Assembly (NCBI RefSeq): GCF_900115075.1
Contig: NZ_FOVG01000003.1
Span: 372,001-436,000, forward strand
Length of the DNA stretch: 64,000 nucleotides
Origin: Candidatus Pantoea varia
Lineage (GTDB): Bacteria > Pseudomonadota > Gammaproteobacteria > Enterobacterales > Enterobacteriaceae
Direction: 5' to 3'
In this document: in pieces, positions 54,322 to 63,313 of the stretch
How the letters are laid out: every line of letters starts with the position of its first letter
How positions within the stretch are numbered: the first letter of the stretch is position 1
Notes under the pieces: model-generated
What the model was told of the DNA's origin: nothing
The model's database searches: none
What the model saw: the letters and a program-made list of their open reading frames with translations, nothing else
Program-made: the position numbers and the translations under genes

Positions 54322-55776
54322 GTGGTTATGCGCAAACATAATTTACGTCTGATTCTGTTTATCTGTGCCGTTGCTTCACTGAGTGGCGTGATTCTGGGTT
54401 ATGACGCTTCAGTGATTTCAGGCGTTATTGATCCGCTGACAGAACATCTCAACTTAACCCCATGGGAAAGCGGCTGGGCGGTGTCCAATGTCATCCTCGG
54501 TTGCATCGTCGGGGCATGGGGTGTTGGCTTCATTTCAGATCGTATCGGCCGGAAATCAACACTGATAGTCACCGCCATCCTTTTTGTACTCTCCGCAGTC
54601 GGTGCTGCGCTGGCAAGTTCGCTGACAGATTTCGTTATCTGGCGACTGACAGGCGGGTTGGCGGTCGGGATGGCTTCTGCAATTACGCCGCTTTACATCG
54701 CGGAGGTTTCACCGAAAGACTGGCGCGGACGCATGCTCGGCCTGCAGCAGATGTTGATGGTTGGCGGACAGGTGACGGTTTATATCGTGAATTACCTGAT
54801 TGCACGCGGTATGCCGCATCAGTGGATTGTCAGTGAAGGCTGGCGCTGGATGCTGGCCTCCGGCGTGGTGCCCTGTGCGCTATTCCTGCTGCTTGTGCCG
54901 TTTATGCCAGAGTCACCACGCTGGCTGGCGCTAAACGGCAAAAAAGAGCGCGCCCTGGCCGTGCTGACGCGTCTTTCAAATGCGCAGCACGCCGAGCGAC
55001 TGTTACAGGAGATCCTGACGTCACACCAGCATGACAACGCACGGACCAGCCATCGCGGCATCCTGCGGGATGCGCGGGCACGCTATATCCTGCTGGTTGG
55101 CTGTGCCATTGCCATTTTGCAGCAGATCTCCGGTATCAACATCCTGCTCTATTACGCGCCGTCACTCTTACAAAATATCACCGGCAGTACCCAGTCTTCC
55201 CTGTTTCACAGCATTTTCCTTGGTCTTGCGCTGCTGGCTGGCGTAGCGGTTTGTCTGAGTACCATCGATCGTCTGGGCCGGACGTTGCTGCTGCGCTGGG
55301 GGGCACTGGGATGTGCGCTCTCAATGGTCTTCACTGCCTGGGCATTTATCGCCGATGCTGGTGGCCTGCTGCCGGTGATTGGGCTGTTAGCCTTCGTACT
55401 GATATTTGGCCTTTCCTGGAGCCTGGGTGCCTGGCTGCTGATCTCTGAAATCTTTCCAAATCGTATTCGCGCCGTGGCGATGGGCTTTGCGTTTGCCTCG
55501 ATGTACGTCGCGAATTTTATCGTTACCCAAAGCTTCCCGATGATGAACCGCAGCCGGGTGCTGATGGAACACTTTCATGGTGCCTTCCCGCTGATGTTAT
55601 GTGCGGTGGGCTCGCTCATCGCGTTCTGGTTTGTCCGTCGTTTTTTACCGGAAACCCGGGGCGTTTCGCTTGAGCAAATTGAACCGCTGATGCTCTCCAA
55701 ATCCCGTCGTTTCGCCGCTGAAGCGCAGCGACCCGATCAAAACCCTTCCTCGCCCGCCTGGGCTAAAGCGAAATAA
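54322..55776 (+). CDS. MFS sugar-porter family transporter
   Basis: Sugar:proton symporter-like permease, 484 residues with twelve hydrophobic segments. Sugar-porter motifs: GYDASVISG in TM1, RIGRKST, RWRG-like DWRGRMLGLQQ, PESPRWL after TM6, QQISGINILLYYAP in TM7 and PETRG after TM12. Close to polyol and inositol carriers. GTG 54322 has AAGGG six bases upstream; ATG 54328 is the alternative. First gene under the sigma54 promoter, 12 bases before the dehydrogenase. Confidence 0.92.
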   Translation: MVMRKHNLRLILFICAVASLSGVILGYDASVISGVIDPLTEHLNLTPWESGWAVSNVILGCIVGAWGVGFISDRIGRKSTLIVTAILFVLSAVGAALASSLTDFVIWRLTGGLAVGMASAITPLYIAEVSPKDWRGRMLGLQQMLMVGGQVTVYIVNYLIARGMPHQWIVSEGWRWMLASGVVPCALFLLLVPFMPESPRWLALNGKKERALAVLTRLSNAQHAERLLQEILTSHQHDNARTSHRGILRDARARYILLVGCAIAILQQISGINILLYYAPSLLQNITGSTQSSLFHSIFLGLALLAGVAVCLSTIDRLGRTLLLRWGALGCALSMVFTAWAFIADAGGLLPVIGLLAFVLIFGLSWSLGAWLLISEIFPNRIRAVAMGFAFASMYVANFIVTQSFPMMNRSRVLMEHFHGAFPLMLCAVGSLIAFWFVRRFLPETRGVSLEQIEPLMLSKSRRFAAEAQRPDQNPSSPAWAKAK

Positions 55777-55788
55777 CAAGGAGTTAAT

Positions 55789-56802
55789 ATGAACCATCAA
55801 ACAGTGCGCGTGGGTTTAATTGGCGCAGGTCGCATGGGCAGTTTCCATGCTGAAAATCTGGCCTGGCGTGTGCCAGGCGCCATCCTCACGGCAGTCGCCG
55901 ACCCGGTTCCTGGCGCGGCGGAAAAGCTCGCCAGCCGTCTTGGGGTCAGTAAAGCTTACAGTGACCTGCATGCGCTGCTGCAGGATGACGAAATCGACGC
56001 CGTTGCGATTGCCGCTCCGGCCAGGACGCATGCTGAATGGGTGATTGCAGCGGCCAAAGCGGGCAAACATGTATTCTGTGAAAAGCCTATGGCAGTCACG
56101 CTGGAAGAGGCTGATCGCGCCATCGCAGCGGCAAAAGAGGCTGGAGTCGTATTACAGGTGGGCTTTAATCGGCGCTTTGATTCCGGCTTTGCAGCAGCGA
56201 TTGCGGCGGTAAAAAACGGTGATAATGGCACGACGCAGCTTAGCCGATCGGTGACGCGTGACCCTGGCCTGCACGATCCCGCCCCGATTCCGCAGTGGAC
56301 AATCTTCCTTGAAACGCTCATTCACGATTTTGACACCCTATTGCACTTCAACCATGGTGCAAAACCGGTCGAAGTCTATGCACTGGCTGATGCACTGGTA
56401 CGGCCAGACTTTAAAGATAAAGGGCTACTGGATACCTCAGTTGTCACGATTCGCTTCGACAACGGTGCCATTGCGATTGCTGAGGCAAACTTTCAGGCGG
56501 TGTATGGCTATGACGTACGCGGTGAGGTTTTTGGCAGCAAAGGCATGCTTCAGGCGGGCCACATCAATGCCAACCACTGCGTGCGTTATACCGCCAGCGG
56601 GATTGCGATCGACACGTCGCGACTGGATTCCGATCTGCTTCGCGAGGCCTATGTGGCAGAAATGAGCGAGTTTGCCCGCTGTATCCGCAGTGGTGAAACG
56701 CCTCGCGCCACGGGCGAAGATGCGCGTAATGCGCTGGAAATTGCACTGGCCTGTATCGAATCTGTGCAGCGCAACCTGCCGGTTAAGCTGGGGGGTCGCT
56801 GA
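55789..56802 (+). CDS. Gfo/Idh/MocA oxidoreductase (inositol 2-dehydrogenase-like)
   Basis: NAD(P)-dependent sugar or polyol dehydrogenase, 337 residues. N-terminal Rossmann motif GLIGAGRMG at residues 10-18, AIAAPARTHAEW, then the catalytic Lys in CEKPMA and GFNRRFD; DPGLHDP and the HDFD motif with catalytic Asp/His match IolG-type enzymes. It likely oxidises a cyclitol or pyranose. Its TGA overlaps the isomerase ATG (TGATG). Confidence 0.92.
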   Translation: MNHQTVRVGLIGAGRMGSFHAENLAWRVPGAILTAVADPVPGAAEKLASRLGVSKAYSDLHALLQDDEIDAVAIAAPARTHAEWVIAAAKAGKHVFCEKPMAVTLEEADRAIAAAKEAGVVLQVGFNRRFDSGFAAAIAAVKNGDNGTTQLSRSVTRDPGLHDPAPIPQWTIFLETLIHDFDTLLHFNHGAKPVEVYALADALVRPDFKDKGLLDTSVVTIRFDNGAIAIAEANFQAVYGYDVRGEVFGSKGMLQAGHINANHCVRYTASGIAIDTSRLDSDLLREAYVAEMSEFARCIRSGETPRATGEDARNALEIALACIESVQRNLPVKLGGR

Positions 56803-57581
56803 TGGCCGGTTATCAACTTTCCGTATGCGCTGAAATGGTTTTTCTGGAACTGCCCTTTGTTGAGCGCGTAAAACGCATTCATGAACTGGGATTGGGTGTC
56901 GAAATCTGGGGATGGGCCAGTAAGGATATTGATGCGCTGGTCACGACCGGTGCGCGTTTTACCTCAATGACCGGTTATCTGAGCGGTAATCTGACCGATG
57001 AGACAGAGATAGAGCAGCTGCTGCAGAGCGCTGAAGCCTCACTGGCTGTGGCCGAACGTCTCAGTTGTCCGGTACTGAATCTGCATGGCACCGGACTTGA
57101 CGACCGCGGACTGCCGGTAAAACCCGTGGCAACGGTAACGGGCGCTATGTGGCTCAAGGCCGCCGATACACTGCGCCAGGTTGCACAACTTGGCGAACGC
57201 GCCGGACGCGTTTTCACCCTCGAAAACCTTAATCTGCCGGTCGATCATCCGGGCACACCCTTCGCCCTGGCCTCTGAAACGCTGGCGCTGGTCGAAGCGG
57301 TCAACAGCCCGGCGCTGAAGATGAATCTGGATCTCTACCATGCACAAATTGGCGAAGGCAATCTGATTGAACTGCTGCGACGCTGCGGCACCGCGATTGG
57401 CGAAATCCAGGTTGCCGATGTACCAGGCCGTCAGCAGCCGGGCACCGGCGAGATCAATTACCGTGCGATTGCCCGGACACTGCAGGAGATAGGTTACAGC
57501 GGCACCGTCGCCATGGAGGGCTGGGCCAGCGGCGATAGCACGGTGGCTATCCAGCAGTTCCGCGATCACTTTACGTTGTAA
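56802..57581 (+). CDS. TIM-barrel sugar isomerase/epimerase (hydroxypyruvate isomerase-like)
   Basis: AP-endonuclease-2-type TIM barrel of 259 residues, the Hyi/IolI group. Metal ligands: Glu in FTLENLN, Asp/His in MNLDLYHAQIGEGN, Glu/Asp in GEIQVADVPGR and a C-terminal Glu in VAMEGWA. YHAQ-x-x-EGN is typical of hydroxypyruvate isomerase-like proteins. It probably acts after the dehydrogenase to isomerise a keto sugar. It is translationally coupled to the dehydrogenase. Confidence 0.9.
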   Translation: MAGYQLSVCAEMVFLELPFVERVKRIHELGLGVEIWGWASKDIDALVTTGARFTSMTGYLSGNLTDETEIEQLLQSAEASLAVAERLSCPVLNLHGTGLDDRGLPVKPVATVTGAMWLKAADTLRQVAQLGERAGRVFTLENLNLPVDHPGTPFALASETLALVEAVNSPALKMNLDLYHAQIGEGNLIELLRRCGTAIGEIQVADVPGRQQPGTGEINYRAIARTLQEIGYSGTVAMEGWASGDSTVAIQQFRDHFTL

Positions 57582-57587
57582 GCAGCA

Positions 57588-57618
57588 TGCGTCGGGTATT
57601 TGCCTGTTACCCGACGCA
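57588..57618 (+). other. Intercistronic stem-loop before the binding-protein gene
   Basis: TGCGTCGGGTA / TACCCGACGCA, an 11-bp perfect stem with a 9-base loop, starts seven bases after the isomerase stop. No T-run follows. Such hairpins often protect the 3' end of the upstream message or set different levels for the next gene. Confidence 0.65.
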
Positions 57619-57667
57619 CAATAAAGTCAATGAAAACAATAACAACCTCAACCTACAGGAATAGACT

Positions 57668-58585
57668 ATGAACATCAGAAACCTCCTTCTTTGCCTTTGC
57701 TCCCTGCTGTTTAGTGTGACTGGCAGTGCCAAAACCCCTACCGTTGGCGTCGCGCTGGCTAACTTCGACCTTAACTTTGTCTCAATCCTTCGCACTCAGA
57801 TGCAAAAAGAGCTGAATGTCAGCCAGCTCAACAGCCAGTTTGTTGATGCCAAAGGCGATGTCGCGCTGCAGGTGCAGCAGGTTGATGACTTCATCAACCA
57901 GGGTGTGGACGCCATTATCCTTAATCCTGTCGATACCCAGGGCGTTTTACCGATGATCAATGCGGCAAAACAAGCCGGTATTCCGCTGGTTTTTGTGAAC
58001 CGAAAACCGGAAGTGAAACTGCCCGAAGATATGGCGTATGTCGGCTCTGATTCGGCACTGGGTGGCGAAATGCAGATGGAAGCGCTGGCAAAAAAAATGA
58101 ACTACAAAGGGAATGTGGCCATTCTTATGGGCGCGCTGTCGAATGAAGAGGCCCGTGAGCGCACCCGTGCAGTGGAAGCTGTTATCAGCAAATACAAAAA
58201 CATGAAGGTCATTGAGAAGCAGACGGCGAAATGGCAGCGTAATGAAGCGGTCGATGTGGTTTCAGGCTGGTTGCTTAATCAGCGTCCGATTGACGCCATT
58301 GCTGCGAACAACGATGAGATGGCCATTGGCGCCATCATGGCGTTAAACCAGGCGAAGAATGACAAAATCCTTGTAGCAGGTATTGACGGAACGCCTGACG
58401 GTCAGCAGTTCATTAAAAACGGCAAAATGGCACTGACCATTTTTCAGGATGCGAAAGGGCAGGCCACCGGTGCGGTTCAGGTGACCAAAGCCCTGCTGAA
58501 TAAGCAGAAGGTAGAGACACTTAACTGGGTGCCTTACAAACTTATTACACCTGAGAATTATCAAAGCTTTACTGCTGAAAATTAA
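57668..58585 (+). CDS. Periplasmic sugar-binding protein without its own transporter
   Basis: Ribose-type periplasmic binding protein, 305 residues. Signal peptide (LLLCLCSLLFSVTGSA), then TPTVGVALANFDLNFVS, DAIILNPVD, VNRKPE and AGIDGTPDG mark the family. No ABC permease or ATPase is adjacent; the module's importer is MFS. It may feed a distant ABC system or a chemoreceptor. RBS AGGA before ATG 57668. Probably the last gene of the sigma54 operon. Confidence 0.9.
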   Translation: MNIRNLLLCLCSLLFSVTGSAKTPTVGVALANFDLNFVSILRTQMQKELNVSQLNSQFVDAKGDVALQVQQVDDFINQGVDAIILNPVDTQGVLPMINAAKQAGIPLVFVNRKPEVKLPEDMAYVGSDSALGGEMQMEALAKKMNYKGNVAILMGALSNEEARERTRAVEAVISKYKNMKVIEKQTAKWQRNEAVDVVSGWLLNQRPIDAIAANNDEMAIGAIMALNQAKNDKILVAGIDGTPDGQQFIKNGKMALTIFQDAKGQATGAVQVTKALLNKQKVETLNWVPYKLITPENYQSFTAEN

Positions 58586-58663
58586 AATAGCTTTTCGTTC
58601 AACATGTTTCTGACCCTCACATTATTCAATAGAAAGTTAATCACCCTATCTGGAAAATAATGA

Positions 58664-58730
58664 CTATGCGCGCGCGTTCTGAACCCCTTTAAGTGAAAAG
58701 CGGGAAGCGGATCTGGACATGCGCGCATAG
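58664..58730. repeat. Long-range inverted repeat after the binding-protein gene
   Basis: CTATGCGCGC (58664-58673) and GCGCGCATAG (58721-58730) are perfect 10-bp inverted copies 47 bases apart, in the gap between two convergent genes. It could form a large stem-loop at the 3' end of either transcript. Confidence 0.5.
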
Positions 58731-58813
58731 ATTGCCAGTGTGCGGTTCCCCTGTTTTTTTCGCGTTATTTATTTTCAGATGCCATCGCTGTTCAGATCAC
58801 AATAGCGGGCTGG

Positions 58814-59740
58814 TCAGAACGGGTCGTCTGTAAATATTTCCCACAGCGCTTCAACAGCCCGTGACATCCTTGCCGCAGGTCTGAACAGCCTGATCTCTAT
58901 GGGTATCCAAAGCCCACTCTCCTTTTTAGCCGCAACGGCAATCGAACCCGTATCAACATCCTGCGCTGCCAGTGTTTCCGGCAGCCAGGCAATGCCGTCT
59001 CCGGCTTTAACCATGGCGAGTAAGGTGGCAGCAAGATCGGCCGTGAAAGCAATATCCATTCCGCGTCTGGCTCGATTTACCGGTGAGGTGTTAGAAAGGA
59101 TTCGGCCAAGGCCGGACTCCGCAGAATAGGAGAGGAAGGGAAAGTTTTTACCGCCTGATGCATGAAAGCGTGGCTCACGCGTGGCTGGATCGCATTTTGA
59201 ATAAGGCTGCAAAATTTCCTGCCCAAGCCGGATACTGAGATATTTCGACTGATCGAGATTAATGTGCATATGAGGGTGGTAATAACAGAGCAGAAACTGC
59301 GCGTCTCCTTTTTCAATCATGCGCTCGCAGGCACTTAATGAGTCAGATAACAGGCGAAAAGATCCGAAGCGGGCAATTTTCTCGTTGTTCCGCATCAGTG
59401 CCGGAAAAAAAGAAAAAGAAAGTGCATGCGTGGCGGAAAAAATAATATCTGGCCTGGTTTCTCCTGCCGCCTCAATAGATTCGCTTCTCAGGGTATAGAG
59501 CGCGCGAATAAGTTCAGGGACCTGTTTGACGAAAACTTCTCCGGCGCGCGTCAGACTCACACCACGACGATTTCTCTCGAAAATCGGCGTGCCAAGCCAC
59601 TCTTCAAGCGAGACGATTCGCCGGCTGAATGCTGGCTGTGTCACATATCGTGAAGCTGCTGCGCGGGAAAAATTCAGTGTTTGCGCCAGCGCAATACAGT
59701 CTTCAAGCCATGTTAACTCAAGATGATGCCGATTTTGCAT
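58814..59740 (-). CDS. LysR-family transcriptional regulator (tartrate module)
   Basis: LysR regulator of 308 residues from ATG 59740. Winged helix: LEDCIALAQTLNFSRAAASRYVTQPAFSRRIVSLEEWLG in helices near 10-48, then FERNRRGVSLTRAGE. The effector domain begins about residue 95. AGAGG lies upstream of ATG 59740; ATG 59761 is a weaker option. It is divergent from the D-tartrate dehydratase gene across 183 bases, so it is the probable regulator of that gene. Confidence 0.9.
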   Translation of the reverse strand: MQNRHHLELTWLEDCIALAQTLNFSRAAASRYVTQPAFSRRIVSLEEWLGTPIFERNRRGVSLTRAGEVFVKQVPELIRALYTLRSESIEAAGETRPDIIFSATHALSFSFFPALMRNNEKIARFGSFRLLSDSLSACERMIEKGDAQFLLCYYHPHMHINLDQSKYLSIRLGQEILQPYSKCDPATREPRFHASGGKNFPFLSYSAESGLGRILSNTSPVNRARRGMDIAFTADLAATLLAMVKAGDGIAWLPETLAAQDVDTGSIAVAAKKESGLWIPIEIRLFRPAARMSRAVEALWEIFTDDPF

Positions 59741-59923
59741 TACAGGCTGCCTCTTTGGCATTAGTACGGAATCAATGAACTGCCTAGGATAATAGCAGAC
59801 AGAACAATCCGGTTACTTAACACTGCGCTACTGCATTATGCCGATAAACAAATGGCATGACATAACAGGATGCACAGGGACTTAATCTAAACCAGTCTTT
59901 GAACGAGAGTTGACGGAGAGAAC

Positions 59924-61087
59924 ATGCGTATCCTTGACGTTGTAGAAATTACCAAACCTATTTCTTCCCCTATTCGTAACGCCTATATCGATTTCAGCAA
60001 GATGACGACAAGCCTGGTTGCCGTTGTGACAGATGTTGAGGTAGAGGGTCGCCGCGTCGTGGGCTACGGCTTCAACTCTAATGGTCGTTACGGCCAGGGT
60101 GGCCTGATTCGGGAACGCTTCCGTGACCGCATTCTTGAAGCTGCCCCTGAAAGCCTGTTGAATGCCAAACGCGACAACCTGGACCCGCATAAAATCTGGG
60201 ATGTGATGATGAGCAACGAAAAGCCGGGCGGTCATGGCGAGCGTTCTGTTGCGGTGGGAACACTGGACATGGCCATCTGGGATGCAACGGCGAAAATTGC
60301 AAACAAGCCGTTGTTCCGCCTGCTGGCAGAAATGAAAGGCGTTGAGGCCAATCCACGTGTCTTCGTCTATGCGGCTGGCGGTTACTACTATCCGGGGAAA
60401 GACCTGAGCGCACTGCGTCAGGAAATGCGCGGCTACCTGAACCGGGGTTATAACGTAGTCAAAATGAAAATAGGCGGTGCGTCCCTGGAAGAAGACCGCC
60501 AACGCATCGAAGCGGTACTGGAAGAAATCGGCAGCGAAGGGCGCCTTGCCGTTGATGCTAATGGCCGCTTCGATCTGGAAACCGGTATTGCCTACGCGAA
60601 AATGCTGCGTGAATATCCGCTCTTCTGGTATGAAGAGGTTGGCGATCCGCTTGATTATTCTCTGCAGGCAGCCCTGTCCGAATTCTATCCGGGCTCAATG
60701 GCAACGGGCGAAAATCTCTTTTCTCATCAGGATGCGCGTAACCTGTTGCGGTATGGCGGTATGCGTCCTGACCGCGACTATCTGCAGTTTGACTGCGCGC
60801 TTTCCTACGGTCTGGTTGAATATCTGCGCACACTTGATGTGCTGGAGCAGTGTGGCTGGTCACCCTCACGCTGTATTCCTCATGGCGGACATCAGATGTC
60901 CCTGAATATCGCCGCCGGTCTCGGTCTGGGCGGTAACGAAAGCTACCCTGATCTGTTCCAGCCTTATGGCGGCTTCCCGGACTCGGTAAAAGTCGAAGAT
61001 GGCCATATCATTATGCCGGAACTGCCGGGTATCGGTTTCGAAGGCAAATCTGACCTTATCAAAGAAATGCGTGCGCTGGCTGAATAA
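59924..61087 (+). CDS. tarD: D(-)-tartrate dehydratase
   Basis: Enolase-superfamily acid-sugar dehydratase, 387 residues, forming oxaloacetate from D-tartrate. Residues match the characterised Bradyrhizobium TarD with an offset of two: Lys182 and its KMKIGG motif, Asp211 (DANGRF), Glu237 (WYEEVG), Glu263 (TGENLFS) and His320 (IPHGGHQM). NAYIDFSKMTTSLVA and GERSVAVGT at the capping domain also match. Very high similarity gives strong confidence in the substrate. A GC hairpin (61124-61147) follows the stop. Confidence 0.93.
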   Translation: MRILDVVEITKPISSPIRNAYIDFSKMTTSLVAVVTDVEVEGRRVVGYGFNSNGRYGQGGLIRERFRDRILEAAPESLLNAKRDNLDPHKIWDVMMSNEKPGGHGERSVAVGTLDMAIWDATAKIANKPLFRLLAEMKGVEANPRVFVYAAGGYYYPGKDLSALRQEMRGYLNRGYNVVKMKIGGASLEEDRQRIEAVLEEIGSEGRLAVDANGRFDLETGIAYAKMLREYPLFWYEEVGDPLDYSLQAALSEFYPGSMATGENLFSHQDARNLLRYGGMRPDRDYLQFDCALSYGLVEYLRTLDVLEQCGWSPSRCIPHGGHQMSLNIAAGLGLGGNESYPDLFQPYGGFPDSVKVEDGHIIMPELPGIGFEGKSDLIKEMRALAE

Positions 61088-61545
61088 GTTCCGGCTGACA
61101 ACCCGACATAATTAATATCACTGCGCCCCTCCTTATGCTGAGGGGCGTAAAAAATATCACAAGTATATAAGTGTTAATCACTCACGCAGGGTTCGTCATT
61201 ATTTATATGTCTGGCGTCGGATAATAACACCAGTATGAGGTTTCATCTGAAATATAGCCTTTATTCTGCAATCTGAAAGATTACTCGTTGAGATTGTTAT
61301 CGGCTTTTCCTGATGTTCATTACTCAATAGAACATTGCTTCTTTAAAAATATCAGAGCAGGGATGCTGTATATCAGCATTGCTATCGATGCCGCTGGCAT
61401 ATTTAGCCGCCTTTTAGCTTCTCAGGCTGCCCGTGTTTCCGTTGCAGCATTCAGGTAATAAATAAAAATCATTTTGGCTGATATTTAAAAGGATATGAAA
61501 TCAGCATTTCCTCCCCCTGCATCAGCTTCAAATGAGGAAGGTATC
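61088..61545. other. Intergenic region between tarD and the MFS gene
   Basis: AT-rich, 458 bases, no gene seen. It begins with a stem-loop CGCCCCTC / GAGGGGCG (61124-61147, no T-run), and ATGCTG-TATAT-CAGCAT (61363-61379) is a 17-base inverted repeat that could be an operator. The MFS gene may therefore have its own promoter. Confidence 0.5.
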
Positions 61546-62889
61546 ATGAGTGACAATGCTCTCAAAGATAATGCCCTGATCGGAAAGAAACGCTGGACAA
61601 TAATATTACCTGCCGTATTCATCATGTACACCCTTTCATTTTTTGACCGGGTGAATATAGGCATGGCGTTACCCCATATTACGTCCGAAATGAACCTCAG
61701 CGCTGTTGAAGCCGGCTGGCTTGGTGGCGCATTCGCATGGGGCTACGTAGCCACGCAGTTCACCGCAGGATGGCTGGCTCTCCGCTTTGGCTCCCGGAGA
61801 GTTATAGGCATCAGCCTGTTTCTTTTTGGTGCCTGTGCAATGCTTACGGGCCTTACGCGTAACTTCGGTGAACTGGTTGCGGTCCGTTTCTTATTGGGTG
61901 TAGCTGAAGGGCCCATTCAGGCCGCTACGGCAATGTTCCTGGCACAGTGGTTTATGAAGCCTGAACGAGGGCGTGCATTCGGAATCTGGAATCTTAGTCT
62001 GGGTGCGGGTGCTTTTCTGGCAGGCCCGATATCTGGCTGGATCCTGGCACATCATAACTGGCGCATGATGATGGTGATTGAAGGTGTGCCTGCCTGGCTA
62101 TTCTGCATCATCTGGTTTTATCTGATTCCCAAAAGTCTTCAGGCCGCAAGCTGGCTGAGTGATGAAGACCGGGATCATATCCAGAATGATCTGGCCGCTG
62201 AGCAATCAAACTACATGAAAGAGACATCCGATCCGTGGTGGACCATTCTCAAAATACCTGCACTCTGGCTGATGCTGATCGGCTACTCCCTTCATAGCAT
62301 GCTGGCTTATGGCTTTACCCTCTGGCTGCCAACAGCACTCAGAGGATATGGAACGCTCAGTGAGTTTATGATTGGTCTCATTAGCGGAATGCCCTTCCTG
62401 ATGACCATGTTCGGTATCTGGTATATCACCCGGCGTTCAGATAAGTACAACCAGGAACGACGACTGCATGCCGCTATTCCCACCGTACTTTGTGGTATCG
62501 CTTTATTGGCTGCCGCTTTTGTACCGCTTTCAACCTATTGGGCTCAGATAGGATTGTTCATGTTTGTCGGCCTGACCATGAAGATGCTGGTGCCGCTGGT
62601 TTACGTCCGGCTGACTGAAATACTGCCGACAAAGAAAGCAGTTCCTGCGGTGGCCTTCGTTGGTGCTTGCAGCAACTTCATTGGACAGTTTGGCGGGCCG
62701 GTTGTTACCGGATACCTCAAGTTTCTGGGTGGCGGTCATGATATGACGCTTGCATGGGGCGTTCTGGGACTGTTCTCAATCGTGGGTGGCGTGCTGTTTG
62801 GCCTGGCTACCGGAGGTGATGAACGCATCCGGGACATCAAAAAGGCATTCTCCGTTTCTTCGCACAAAGCCGTATCAACGCGTGAATAA
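61546..62889 (+). CDS. MFS anion:cation symporter (probable tartrate carrier)
   Basis: Anion:cation symporter family permease of 447 residues, twelve hydrophobic segments. FFDRVNIGMALPHI in TM1, RFGSRRVIG, FLLGVAEGPIQAATAMF in TM4 and the central loop WLSDEDRDHIQ are family hallmarks; members carry sugar acids and tartrate. ATG 61546 follows AGGAAGG; 17 upstream codons are rejected. The substrate is inferred from tarD next door. Confidence 0.88.
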   Translation: MSDNALKDNALIGKKRWTIILPAVFIMYTLSFFDRVNIGMALPHITSEMNLSAVEAGWLGGAFAWGYVATQFTAGWLALRFGSRRVIGISLFLFGACAMLTGLTRNFGELVAVRFLLGVAEGPIQAATAMFLAQWFMKPERGRAFGIWNLSLGAGAFLAGPISGWILAHHNWRMMMVIEGVPAWLFCIIWFYLIPKSLQAASWLSDEDRDHIQNDLAAEQSNYMKETSDPWWTILKIPALWLMLIGYSLHSMLAYGFTLWLPTALRGYGTLSEFMIGLISGMPFLMTMFGIWYITRRSDKYNQERRLHAAIPTVLCGIALLAAAFVPLSTYWAQIGLFMFVGLTMKMLVPLVYVRLTEILPTKKAVPAVAFVGACSNFIGQFGGPVVTGYLKFLGGGHDMTLAWGVLGLFSIVGGVLFGLATGGDERIRDIKKAFSVSSHKAVSTRE

Positions 62890-62935
62890 TGAAGCAAGCT
62901 CTGCTTGCGGGCACCGGATAATTAACCAACGTAAA

Positions 62936-62956
62936 AAGCCCGCACTGTGCGGGCTT
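62936..62956. terminator. Bidirectional terminator
   Basis: AAGCCCGCA / TGCGGGCTT, a 9-bp stem with a 3-base loop. On the minus strand it ends in TTTTT, the natural end of the gene at 62966. It also lies 47 bases past the MFS stop. Confidence 0.8.
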
Positions 62957-62965
62957 CAGAATGTT

Positions 62966-63313
62966 TTACAATCCCACCAGCGTAATATGTTTCTTGATGG
63001 TCAGCGCCTTATAGAGCGCTTTAGCCAGACTGGCAGGTTCCACCTCAGGATGAGGCCCCTCAGAATCCGTCCAGAAAGATTTAATACGCAGGATGGTATT
63101 GATACTGGTAACGCGCTCCATCTCCAGCACGGCCAGTACAGGGTGGCGCATTTCGCCGAGTTCCTCTGTCGTATCGGCCTCAATGATCGCGGCGCGGGAG
63201 GCCTGACTGTCAAAGATTACATGGCAGCGTGCGCCTTTCAGGTTGAGAATGTCGATGACTTCATACAGGCACTCAACAGCCTCTGCACTGTAGGTTGGGG
63301 GCACATTAAACAT
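62966..63313 (-). CDS. Uncharacterised small protein
   Basis: A 115-residue soluble protein I do not recognise. Predicted alpha/beta: helix YSAEAVECLYEVIDILN, strand CHVIFDSQ, a region rich in Glu (EADTTEELGEMRHP), strand VLAVLEMER and a C-terminal helix LAKALYKALTIKKH. The good terminator directly after its stop supports a real gene. No catalytic motif seen. Confidence 0.6.
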   Translation of the reverse strand: MFNVPPTYSAEAVECLYEVIDILNLKGARCHVIFDSQASRAAIIEADTTEELGEMRHPVLAVLEMERVTSINTILRIKSFWTDSEGPHPEVEPASLAKALYKALTIKKHITLVGL

